Shown: positions 1-6,711 of the stretch, one piece after another | How positions within the stretch are numbered: the first letter of the stretch is position 1 | Layout of the letters: each line of letters opens with the position of its first letter | NCBI GenBank assembly: GCA_902473545.1 | Contig: CABRSG010000032.1 | Span: 1 to 13,160, forward strand | Length of the DNA: 13,160 bases | Reading direction: 5' to 3' | DNA from: an uncultured Lachnospiraceae bacterium | GTDB lineage: Bacteria > Bacillota > Clostridia > Lachnospirales > Lachnospiraceae | Notes under the pieces: model-generated | Databases searched by the model: none | Told to the model about the DNA's origin: nothing | Seen by the model: only the letters and a program-made list of their open reading frames with translations | Made by a program: the position numbers and the translations under genes

Positions 1-186
1 AAACTGTCCCTTGCCCGGCCAGTTAAAAATTTCCCAGTCTCTCAGCTCGCCTCTCGGTCCCACCGCAATATTTCCGGTTCCCAGACCGCCCAGAAGAAAT
101 TTAGCCACTGACGCATCTCCCTGATAAGAGATTTCGCCTCCCGTCTTAAACAGTTCCACCTTTGCATGCAATGCTTCTTTATTCAT
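1..186 (-). CDS. GH116-family beta-glycosidase, N-terminal fragment (runs off the window)
   Basis: This is the first 62 codons of a gene that continues past the window edge; the frame is open to base 1. The ATG at 186-184 is preceded by AGGAGG at 200-195 with an 8-base gap. After a short leader the peptide reads FLLGGLGTGNIAVG, then RGELRDWEIFNWPGKG at about residues 46-60. That glycine-rich block followed by LRDWEIFN is characteristic of the N-terminal domain of family GH116 enzymes (GBA2-like beta-glucosidases, also beta-xylosidases). No signal peptide is visible, so a cytoplasmic enzyme acting on an imported glycoside is expected. The catalytic domain lies outside the window, so substrate cannot be read here. 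The gene sits 27 bases after the last ABC permease and is probably the last seen member of that operon. The family call is from motif recognition and is fairly sure; beta-glucosidase versus beta-xylosidase is open. Confidence 0.8.
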   Translation of the reverse strand, partial: MNKEALHAKVELFKTGGEISYQGDASVAKFLLGGLGTGNIAVGPRGELRDWEIFNWPGKGQF

Positions 187-213
187 TTCATAATCCTCCT
201 ACTACTGATATCA

Positions 214-1098
214 TTATCCTTTGACGCCTACATGGGTCATACTCTTCACAATCCACTTCTGTCCGATAATAAATACGATCAGCACCGGCAGTATCGACAG
301 TACGACCGCTGCAAACTCTACATTATCTCCCGTTGCATACGGTTGACGAATGGACAGAATTCCTACCGGCAATGACAATTTTTCCGTATCATTAATCATG
401 ATAAACGTTGTAAAATAATCATTCCAGGAAAACGTAAATACAATGATCGCCAGGGATGCCAGCGTGGACTTTGCCATCGGTACCATAATTTCCACAAACG
501 TGCGGATGGGTCCGGCTCCGTCAATAGCTGCTGCCTCATTCAGTTCTCTTGGAACCGACAGAAAAAACTGCCTCATCATAAATACACCAAAGGCACCGGC
601 AAGCCCCGGGCAGCTTGCCCCCAGAATAGAAGGCAGTGTAACGGCAAGCGACGTGTTAATAACTCCCAGAAGGTTCATAATTTTATATAGCGCAACAATC
701 GTCACCTGTACGGGGACCATCATCGCTACCATCATCATGCCAAACATCAGGTTTTTTCCCGGAAAATTAAATTTCGCATATGCGTATCCCGCAATCGCCC
801 CGTGAAATACCATGCCAAGTGTAATTACGGTACTCATCTTCAGGCTGTTTCCCATAAATGAAAAAAACGGAATTGTGTCGGAAAACAGTTTTGCATAATA
901 CTTCAGTCTCATCTCTGAAAAGGACGGCGGCAGCCACTTTGGCGGCAGCGCAGTCGCCTCACTATAGGGCCGCAAAGATGCGGAAAACACCCACAAAAAT
1001 GGTGCGATCATGATAAATGCGATCATCAGCATAATAATCGTAAGCAGGATATGGCTCACCTTTATTTTTTTACCGAATACTGTAATTTTCCTATTCAT
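214..1098 (-). CDS. Carbohydrate ABC transporter permease, MalG type
   Basis: This 294-residue integral membrane protein is one of the two permease subunits of a CUT1-class sugar importer. It has an N-terminal membrane segment at about residues 16-38, further hydrophobic segments through the protein, and the EAA loop at about 188-207 (EAAAIDGAGPIRTFVEIMVP), which docks the cytoplasmic ATPase. The short C-terminal tail after the last segment is typical of MalG-type partners. The start ATG at 1098 overlaps the end of the upstream permease by 8 bases, so the two are translationally coupled. No ABC ATPase gene is present nearby. Many Firmicutes CUT1 systems share a single MsmX-like ATPase encoded elsewhere, and that is the likely case here. 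Substrate is not readable from the permease; the neighbouring GH116 gene suggests a beta-linked oligosaccharide or glycoside. Confidence 0.93.
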   Translation of the reverse strand: MNRKITVFGKKIKVSHILLTIIMLMIAFIMIAPFLWVFSASLRPYSEATALPPKWLPPSFSEMRLKYYAKLFSDTIPFFSFMGNSLKMSTVITLGMVFHGAIAGYAYAKFNFPGKNLMFGMMMVAMMVPVQVTIVALYKIMNLLGVINTSLAVTLPSILGASCPGLAGAFGVFMMRQFFLSVPRELNEAAAIDGAGPIRTFVEIMVPMAKSTLASLAIIVFTFSWNDYFTTFIMINDTEKLSLPVGILSIRQPYATGDNVEFAAVVLSILPVLIVFIIGQKWIVKSMTHVGVKG

Positions 1099-1996
1099 AA
1101 TGCACCCACCATTTACTTCCTACAAACTGAATGACTGTTACAACAGCAATTAATGCCAGCAGCATGATCGACAGCGCCGATGCCGTTCCGTAATCAAAGG
1201 ATGTAAAACCCTTCTCCGCAATCAGCATGACCAGGCTTCGCGAGGAATCTCCCGGTCCGCCGCCGGTCAGTACATAAACTGATTCGTAGATTCTCAGGGC
1301 GCCCGTCACGTTCATAATCAGTACAAAGAAAATCTGCGGAGATGCCACCGGAATAATTATCCGAAAAAATCTCTGGAGGGCATTTGCTCCGTCAATACTT
1401 GCAGCCTCCAGCAATCCACGATCCACGTTCTGCAGTCCCGCCAAAATCAGCAGCATCGACATTCCGGCATTTTTCCAGCAGTCCAGGATCAATACGGATA
1501 TCTTGGAAAAACTCTGATTGCTCAGCCAACCGATTTTCGAAATACCGATCTGCCCCAGATAATAATTGATCACGCCGGCATCCGTCTGAAAAAACGCCTG
1601 CCAGATAATTGCCACAAAAGTCAGTCCGACCAATGACGGAAAGAAATAAACGGACCGGAAAAATACACTGAGCTTTTTCGGTAAGATATCATCCACCAGG
1701 ACAGCCAGAACCAGACCGGCTGCTGTATTGCCAACCGCACAGCAGACCGTATACCAGAGCGTATTCTTCAATGCCGTAAGCGAACGGGTATCCGAAAAGA
1801 TTTTCTGGTAGTTTTTAAGCCCCACCCAGGCACTCGCGGTGGTAAACACGTTATACTTCTGAAAAGAAATAATGATGACCCAAATAATGGGGATCAGCAC
1901 AAAACACAGGAACCCTATAAACGACGGCAGTGTAAACAAATATGCCGCTCTGAGTTCTTTTTTATTCCATTTTCTTTTATACCTCTTTTTGTTCAA
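1091..1996 (-). CDS. Carbohydrate ABC transporter permease, MalF type (TTG start)
   Basis: This permease subunit pairs with the MalG-type protein downstream. From the start chosen here it is about 301 residues. A lysine/arginine-rich N-terminus is followed by a membrane segment (AAYLFTLPSFIGFLCFVLIP) and the EAA loop at about residues 197-216 (EAASIDGANALQRFFRIIIP). The C-terminus WWVHYE is typical of the family. I chose TTG at 1996-1994 rather than the upstream in-frame ATG at 2056. AGGGGG sits nine bases before the TTG, and the extra 20 residues from the ATG would be encoded by the 3' arm and T-tract of a terminator hairpin (2032-2052). Without the extension the protein begins MNKKRYKRKW, like its relatives. 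The stop is TAG, overlapping the start of the next gene by 8 bases. Confidence 0.92.
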   Translation of the reverse strand: MNKKRYKRKWNKKELRAAYLFTLPSFIGFLCFVLIPIIWVIIISFQKYNVFTTASAWVGLKNYQKIFSDTRSLTALKNTLWYTVCCAVGNTAAGLVLAVLVDDILPKKLSVFFRSVYFFPSLVGLTFVAIIWQAFFQTDAGVINYYLGQIGISKIGWLSNQSFSKISVLILDCWKNAGMSMLLILAGLQNVDRGLLEAASIDGANALQRFFRIIIPVASPQIFFVLIMNVTGALRIYESVYVLTGGGPGDSSRSLVMLIAEKGFTSFDYGTASALSIMLLALIAVVTVIQFVGSKWWVHYE

Positions 1997-2020
1997 TACT
2001 ATATTCCCCCTTATTTCCAG

Positions 2021-2052
2021 GAAAAAATCAAAGGGCGCCCCGAGAGCGCCCT
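2021..2052 (-). terminator. Intrinsic terminator / attenuator between binding protein and permeases
   Basis: Read on the minus strand, AGGGCGC (2052-2046) pairs with GCGCCCT (2038-2032) around a 7-base loop. It is followed by TTTGATTTTTT (2031-2021). The hairpin begins 7 bases after the TAA at 2062-2060 that probably was the original end of the binding-protein gene. A leaky terminator at this point is a common way to make more binding protein than permease. The T-tract is interrupted by GA, which fits partial readthrough. Confidence 0.75.
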
Positions 2053-2086
2053 CCATGTATTACTGAATTGCACTTTCAATTTCAGC

Positions 2087-3307
2087 CTATGCGTCATCCA
2101 ATGCTGCCTGCGGCTCTTTTGCACCTGAGAATACTTCTTCGAGAGCGCGAAGTGTCGTCTGCTCCAAATCGCCAAAATAAGTCGGTGCAGAGATCGGGGA
2201 TGCAATGGTAACCGCCTTCCAGATACCCAGGATGTTATCCGGAGTTGTTCCCATAATCGCCGTATCCGTAGCCAGCCCCTCTGTCGGCGGTACCTGCTGG
2301 CCTCCCGCTGCCACTGCAGTCAGTGTTTCATCAGAAACCATCTCTTTCAGAAGTGCAACTGCAAGATCCTGATGCTCTGTCGCAGAACTGATACACCACG
2401 CAGATCCTCCGTATACAGAGCCTTCCGTCTTGTTCACCGGCCACTGTACGCAATCAAACGTATCATTTGTCAGTCCTGCATCTATCCATGTATTCAGTAC
2501 CCAGCGTCCCGCGCCAACCATAGCAAGCTTTTTCGCGGAGAACATCGTATATACATCAGAGCTGATCGGGTCCGGTGTAACCCCTTCTTTCACCATATCA
2601 TTTAAGAAAGTTACTGCCTCTACCATACCCTCACTGTTGATCGTCGGTGTAACACCATCCTCAGCTACCAGAGAAGCATCATTTGTCGCCCACCACGGTG
2701 TCAACTGGAAGTAAGAACTGGACAGACCAAACCCATACACCTCATCTGTGGTCAGCGCTCTTGCCGTCTCCATAAATTCATCCCATGTCCAGCCATCCTG
2801 CGGATAAGCAATACCTGCTGCATCAAACATCTCTTTGTTATAGTAGACCACCATTGTCTGTGTCCCATTCGGCAGACCATAAATATTTCCATCCACGCTG
2901 AAACCGTCAAGAAGCACTTCCGCATACTCACCCTTCTTTGCGGTCAATCCTTCATCCGCATCAATGATATCATTCAGCGGAAGGAGCAGATCGTTGCTCA
3001 CCGCCATCTGCGCAGCTTCCAGACCAATACTGATTACATCCGGGGCCTCGCCGGAGGTACACATCGTGATCCATTTCTGAACAAAATCAGACCAGGATTC
3101 TACCGGTACACAGGTCTGCTCCACCGTCACATCAGGATAAGCTTCATTAAAACGCGCAATCGCATCGTTCGCGATCTGCTCTTCTTCCGTATTACCCCAG
3201 TTTAATACACGCAGTGTTTCTCCTTCTGCACTTACGAGCATAGATGCCGAAAGCGCCATAGCAGCCGTGATACCTAATGCGGCAATTTTTTTGATCTGTT
3301 TTTTCAT
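2087..3307 (-). CDS. Extracellular sugar-binding protein of CUT1 ABC importer
   Basis: This 406-residue solute-binding protein (UgpB/MalE-like, COG1653 type) captures the sugar outside the cell. The N-terminus has a classic signal peptide: a lysine-rich start (MKKQIKKIAA), a hydrophobic core to about residue 25 and a probable signal peptidase I site after VSA. There is no cysteine in a lipobox position, so unlike most Gram-positive binding proteins it is not obviously lipid-anchored. Mature features include LNWGNTEEE, where the fold starts, GEAPDVISIG, and the GLPNGTQTMVVYYNKEMFDAAGI hinge-region block. The ATG at 3307 follows GGAGGG by 7 bases. The C-terminus ends at TAG 2089-2087. Reading through would add AEIESAIQ and a TAA at 2062-2060, which looks like the ancestral tail (see findings). 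Upstream are a strong promoter, a long leader and a LacI-type operator, so sugar-inducible expression is expected. Confidence 0.93.
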   Translation of the reverse strand: MKKQIKKIAALGITAAMALSASMLVSAEGETLRVLNWGNTEEEQIANDAIARFNEAYPDVTVEQTCVPVESWSDFVQKWITMCTSGEAPDVISIGLEAAQMAVSNDLLLPLNDIIDADEGLTAKKGEYAEVLLDGFSVDGNIYGLPNGTQTMVVYYNKEMFDAAGIAYPQDGWTWDEFMETARALTTDEVYGFGLSSSYFQLTPWWATNDASLVAEDGVTPTINSEGMVEAVTFLNDMVKEGVTPDPISSDVYTMFSAKKLAMVGAGRWVLNTWIDAGLTNDTFDCVQWPVNKTEGSVYGGSAWCISSATEHQDLAVALLKEMVSDETLTAVAAGGQQVPPTEGLATDTAIMGTTPDNILGIWKAVTIASPISAPTYFGDLEQTTLRALEEVFSGAKEPQAALDDA

Positions 3308-3329
3308 TTACTAACCCTCCATTCTTTTT

Positions 3330-3345
3330 GTGGAAACCTTTCCAC
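3330..3345 (-). promoter_or_regulatory. LacI-type operator in the leader of the binding-protein gene
   Basis: GTGGAAACCTTTCCAC is a perfect dyad: GTGGAAA and TTTCCAC around a CC centre. It has the length and half-site style of LacI-family operators. It starts 22 bases upstream of the binding-protein ATG and about 100 bases downstream of the predicted transcription start, so repression would work by blocking elongation rather than RNA polymerase binding. The LacI-type gene at 3574-4566 is the obvious candidate binder. The centre is CC instead of CG, so it departs from the CcpA cre consensus at a conserved base. Confidence 0.7.
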
Positions 3346-3357
3346 ATTTGGTTTTTT

Positions 3358-3385
3358 TAAAGAATTTCCCGCAGGAAATTCTTTA
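3358..3385. repeat. Perfect 12-bp inverted repeat in the leader of the binding-protein gene
   Basis: TAAAGAATTTCC (3358-3369) and GGAAATTCTTTA (3374-3385) are exact reverse complements around a 4-base spacer. In RNA this would be a stable hairpin about 58 bases into the transcript of the downstream minus-strand gene. Neither strand has a T-tract after it, so it is not an intrinsic terminator. It could be a second operator, an mRNA-stabilising 5' hairpin, or a remnant of a regulatory element. Confidence 0.8.
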
Positions 3386-3449
3386 TTAAATAACTGTTGC
3401 AAAACTCTAATTACTCATTGAAATATGCGCCTATTTCTAAGTTATTACT

Positions 3450-3478
3450 AATATATCACTATTCCTTTTCCTTGTCAA
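3450..3478 (-). promoter_or_regulatory. Strong sigma-A promoter for the sugar transport operon
   Basis: On the minus strand the -35 is TTGACA (3478-3473). A 17-bp spacer ends in TGA, followed by -10 TATATT (3455-3450), giving an extended -10 as well. The predicted start is near 3443, which leaves a leader of about 135 bases before the binding-protein ATG. The -35 is preceded by AAATAATGC, the same context as in the uxuB promoter at 11244-11272. Confidence 0.85.
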
Positions 3479-3573
3479 GCATTATTTGACTTTTTATCTA
3501 TATGGAATCCGTTTCACCTTTCTATTTTTTGTATATTTTTACCATCTCCATTCGTCACGGTTTCTTTCTATTT

Positions 3574-4566
3574 TTATTTCTGCCCATTCTTAGTGCTCTC
3601 ACCTATTCTCATCTGCGGCTCCAGAAGTACCAGCTTATTTTTATACCGTTTGCCTTCAATCATACCGATTACCATTTTTACGGCGCGTCTGGACAGCTCC
3701 GGAACCGGCTGTTCGACAACCGTCAGCTCCGGGACCGACACCTTGGAAATATATGTGCCGTCGTAGCCTACCACCTGAACATCCTCCGGAACATTTTTCT
3801 TCATCCGGCTAAGCTGCTTTAAAAATGCCATGGCAATGACATCCACTGCAAATATCCCATCAATATCAGGATACTTTTTTATAATATCCCGCGCTGTCTC
3901 CTCATAACGGCCATAATCAAAATCATTCCACTCCATTTCATACGAATATACCTTGACCCCATGCTTTTTCATAACGCGCTCAAACTCATAATGCCGCTCA
4001 TGAGACGGTGAATCAACCACCAGCGCTCCCTGTACCTGAACCACACATTTGCAGCCGCACTCTATCATTTTCTCCGCTGCCAGACGGCCGCCGATCCTGT
4101 GATCGGATGCAACCGTCGGAATATGTTCTCCGAGAAAACGGTCCAGGGCCACGATAGGTCTGCTGACACTCGCATAATCCTCCAGCGCCAGCGTATGCCC
4201 GCCCGCGATAATGCCGTCTACAATGTGCCGATTCAGCATATTTAAATATTCCTTCTCATAATTCTGTTCGCTGTAGGTACTGCATATCATTGTCTTGTAG
4301 CCATTTTTCAGCAATTCTTCCTCTGCATACAATACAAATTCCGCAAAAAAAGGATGAGAAATCTTAGGTATAATAATTGCCACAATTCCGCTTTTTTTGT
4401 GAAGAAGATTCCTCGCCAATTCGTTTGGAATATAATTCAGTTCTTCCATCGCATCCTGTACTTTCTTTCGCGTTTCCGCCGATACATACCCGGTCTCATT
4501 CAAGACTCGCGACACAGTTGCCACGCCCACACCTGCCCGCTGAGCAACATCCTTTATACTGGTCAT
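3574..4566 (-). CDS. LacI-family transcriptional regulator of the sugar transport locus
   Basis: This 330-residue repressor has the LacI layout. The N-terminal helix-turn-helix is at residues 4-24 (IKDVAQRAGVGVATVSRVLN), followed by the hinge helix around 45-58 (NYIPNELARNLLHKKSG). A periplasmic-binding-protein-like effector domain fills the rest (for example VAIIIPKISHPFFAEF, then VQVVGYDGTYIS near the C-terminus). Length is normal. The ATG at 4566 has GGGAG ten bases upstream. It lies immediately upstream of, and parallel to, the binding-protein gene, whose leader carries a LacI-type palindrome, so it most likely senses the imported sugar and controls that operon. The gap between it and the operon promoter shows no clear terminator. 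The start region lies just past a broken LpdD-like gene, and I see no convincing promoter of its own. Confidence 0.93.
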   Translation of the reverse strand: MTSIKDVAQRAGVGVATVSRVLNETGYVSAETRKKVQDAMEELNYIPNELARNLLHKKSGIVAIIIPKISHPFFAEFVLYAEEELLKNGYKTMICSTYSEQNYEKEYLNMLNRHIVDGIIAGGHTLALEDYASVSRPIVALDRFLGEHIPTVASDHRIGGRLAAEKMIECGCKCVVQVQGALVVDSPSHERHYEFERVMKKHGVKVYSYEMEWNDFDYGRYEETARDIIKKYPDIDGIFAVDVIAMAFLKQLSRMKKNVPEDVQVVGYDGTYISKVSVPELTVVEQPVPELSRRAVKMVIGMIEGKRYKNKLVLLEPQMRIGESTKNGQK

Positions 4567-4599
4567 ACTTATTGATCTCCCATTTCATTAAACTAAAAA

Positions 4600-4805
4600 T
4601 CATATGATATTTTCGCAGATTTCTCTGACTGCCGCAAGTACTTCCGTCCCCGGTCAGCGACGATCGCGGAACCGCCAGCACCGTGCAGCCAATGTGCGGC
4701 TTATCTCCGCCCCGGAGCACGATCCTCTCCCAGCTCTGTAATCTGCACCGTAATCTCAGAAAACGTCAGTTGTTTCTGATATTTTAGGTTTTCACTCAAT
4801 TCCAT
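4600..4805 (-). pseudogene. Broken LpdD-like (prenylated-flavin chaperone family) gene remnant
   Basis: Three pieces of one small protein lie in order in three frames. Piece 1 starts at the ATG at 4805 (MELSENLKYQK ... ITELGED). Piece 2, one frame over, begins near 4724 and reads GGDKPHIGCTVLAVPR, then SSLTGDGS. Piece 3, in the remaining frame, runs from 4644 to the TGA at 4602-4600 and reads EVLAAVREICENII. The GGxKPHIGC...PRxSLTGDGS block is the hallmark of the small LpdD-like family linked to UbiD-type decarboxylases, normally about 110-120 residues. Here only about 65 codons remain. Joins 1/2 and 2/3 therefore look like deletions, the second removing most of the C-terminal half. GGGGAG stands two bases before the ATG, a poor spacing. 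No UbiD or UbiX gene is in the window. The family assignment is from memory of the motif. Confidence 0.6.
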
Positions 4806-4841
4806 GTCTCCCCGTTATTTCTAAAATCATCCGCCTAATCT

Positions 4842-5216
4842 TTATATTCCCCGGCGCTGCCGGTATTCCGCGATCTCTATCGCATCCTCGATCTCCAGAT
4901 CACGCTCCCCGGCAAGCGATTCCAGATGATGCCGGAATTCATGCAGCAGCACTTTGCGCAGCCGTTTCGCCAGATCTTCCTTCGGCAAATGTCCGTACAC
5001 CTGCGCAAAAGAACCGTAATAAATCACAATGAAGCGCCCAAGATGGTGCTGCCTGCAATATTCGCCCATGATAAAAAGCTCATGGTCAACGCCTTCCGGG
5101 TGGTATTTCGGATGTTTGCGCGCAAAACCCCCGCCGTTCAGCTCCCGGAAGAACTCTTCCGGAAAAGTCTGAACAATTTCCTCTATCATATCCTGAAATT
5201 CCTCAAAAGAAACCAT
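4842..5216 (-). CDS. Small zincin-type metallopeptidase family protein (HExxH)
   Basis: This 124-residue soluble protein carries the zinc-binding HEFRH at residues 92-96, where the two histidines would hold zinc and Glu93 would act as general base. Acidic residues in the following LAGERDLEIEDAIEI stretch may supply the third ligand. A beta-strand block (RFIVIYYGSF, 61-70) precedes it, as in the single-domain metallopeptidase proteins of the Zincin_1/DUF1025 type, whose usual length is 110-130 residues. There is no signal peptide, so it is cytoplasmic, and its substrate is unknown. The ATG at 5216 follows GAAAGGCGG closely. It starts 13 bases after the stop of the ATPase gene upstream, so the two probably share a transcript. 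Unlike both neighbours on this strand, its frame is intact, which suggests it is still under selection or was a separate gene. Confidence 0.8.
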   Translation of the reverse strand: MVSFEEFQDMIEEIVQTFPEEFFRELNGGGFARKHPKYHPEGVDHELFIMGEYCRQHHLGRFIVIYYGSFAQVYGHLPKEDLAKRLRKVLLHEFRHHLESLAGERDLEIEDAIEIAEYRQRRGI

Positions 5217-5229
5217 ACTGCCGCCTTTC

Positions 5230-6690
5230 CTATTGTGTCAGAAGCGTTTGAACCATTTCTTCCACTGTAACACACACCAGTTTTCCTTCTTCCGAAAGTT
5301 TCAGCAAGTCCTTCTCAAAACCACTTCTCGAAAACAAATAATACCTAACCGTGGCACTTTCTCTATACACCTCTTTTTTCTTTAATAACAGATATTCTGT
5401 CATTGAGAACGCTGTCCTCTTATACTTACACTCTCCAAGCAAAACATGCTTTTTGCTTAAATCGATTGCCATAACGTCGATCTCTGTCTCATATGTGAAC
5501 TTTTTTTCTTTTCCCGAAGCCTGTTCTTTTTCTGTTTTCTGCGTTTTTCCCCACCAGCGTCCAATTTCAGCATAATGCACAGGTAACTGCCCTTTTCTGT
5601 TCTGAAAACGAATATATTCTCTGCAAATCTCTTCGAAAACAACGGATACATATTCGTCTAATTTAGGAAGCACAAAATACTTGCACACGCCTTTTGCATC
5701 TCCCGTTTCCAGCTCTGAAAAAAACGGAAAAACAAACGAATACCAAAAGCGAAAAAAATTATCCGCCAATTTATATAAACCGCGACTTGAATTTGCATGT
5801 TCTTTAATCGTATCAGATACAGAAAATTCTCTCACAACAATTTCCAAATCTATCAGATTTCTCAAATATGCACTTAATTTTGTTTTTTCTATCTGCGTTT
5901 TGTTGTAAATATCATTTAAACCGGTATTACCAAGTGCAATCGCTTCAATAATTGTATTGTAAACTGCCGTTTCCCGCAATTCCTGGCGCAGCAAAAATTC
6001 AATTTCACTGTAAAGTGTGCAGCCTTTTGTCAAAATATTTTTTGTGATATTCTCTTCCAGAGAAAGCTTCCTGTCAAACTGGGTTAAGTAATGCGGAACA
6101 CCTCCCAGAATTGCATACGCTGTCAGCTGCTCTTCCGGAGAGTAATCCGGGAAAAACCGGACAGCATCCGCAAAAGGCATTGCCTCCATCTTGTAAATCC
6201 CGGTTGCTCTTCCATATAGCGGATTCTTTTCAGCAAGCAGCTCTTTCTCAATAAAGCTCATCGCACTGCCGCAAAGGATCAGCATAACATTCTTATCGCG
6301 CAGTTTTTCGTCCCAAAGATTCTGCAAAATAGACGGTATACTGCTGTTTCCCCTGCACATATACGGAAACTCATCAATCACAAGCAGCTTTTTTCCGGCT
6401 CCCGGAAACTCCAGAATGCTTTCCAATGCCTGCTCCCAATCCCGAAATTCTCTGACATAACGTGCAATCGGCATGTCCTTCTGTAATATTTTTTTGGAAA
6501 AAGCCTGCAGCTGCTGATAATCGGTGCATTCGCGGCAGGAATAAAAAACATGTTCTTTATTTTTGCAAAATTCCCGAAGCGTTTCTGTTTTGCCCACGCG
6601 GCGGCGGCCCTATAATACGATTAGCTGCCCCTTTTCTTCCTCATACTTACTTTCAAGAAACGCCAGCTCATTTTTTCTTCCAATGTACAT
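5230..6690 (-). pseudogene. AAA-type ATPase with C-terminal DUF234-like nuclease-fold domain, interrupted by a TAG at Walker A
   Basis: The gene properly starts at the ATG at 6690, with GGAGGG seven bases before it, and reads MYIGRKNELAFLESKYEEEK. It meets an in-frame TAG at 6612-6610 (codon 27), then continues GRRRVGKT, the Walker A motif, to a TAG at 5232-5230, about 486 codons in all. In relatives the motif is LYGRRRVGKT, so TAG has most likely replaced a tyrosine TAC/TAT codon by one base change. Walker B is LLVIDEFPYM at about 102-111. Near the C-terminus an acidic EID pair and GECKY (about 403-423) form a PD-(D/E)xK-like pattern, as in DUF234 proteins. A downstream GTG restart (6597) would lack half the P-loop and any ribosome site. 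The gene is visibly A+T-richer than the uronate genes, hinting at separate origin. Function in the family is not established. Confidence 0.85.
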
Positions 6691-6711
6691 AAAAATGCCC
6701 TCCGGCTTTTT

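Noticed and set aside
443..805. Plus-strand open frame of 120 codons.
   Set aside because: It is antisense to the MalG-type permease and lacks a ribosome site and family resemblance.
3330..3345. CcpA cre site at the transport operon.
   Set aside because: The central CG of the cre consensus is CC here. A local LacI operator fits better.
3358..3385. The 12-bp inverted repeat as an intrinsic terminator of lacI or of a plus-strand transcript.
   Set aside because: No T-tract follows it on either strand; the T run at 3352-3358 precedes it on the plus strand.
4609..4637. Promoter for the 3574-4566 lacI gene (TTGCGG, 17 bp, GAAAAT on the minus strand) and the nearby ATCATATGAT palindrome.
   Set aside because: The -10 is poor and the stretch is inside the LpdD-like remnant. 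The evidence is too weak to list as a feature.
2060..6612. Recoding of TAG to an amino acid, suggested by two in-frame TAG codons (2087-2089 and 6610-6612).
   Set aside because: TAG also ends the MalF-type permease (1093-1091, overlapping the next start) and the ATPase frame (5232-5230), where it acts as a normal stop. Two independent nonsense changes are simpler.
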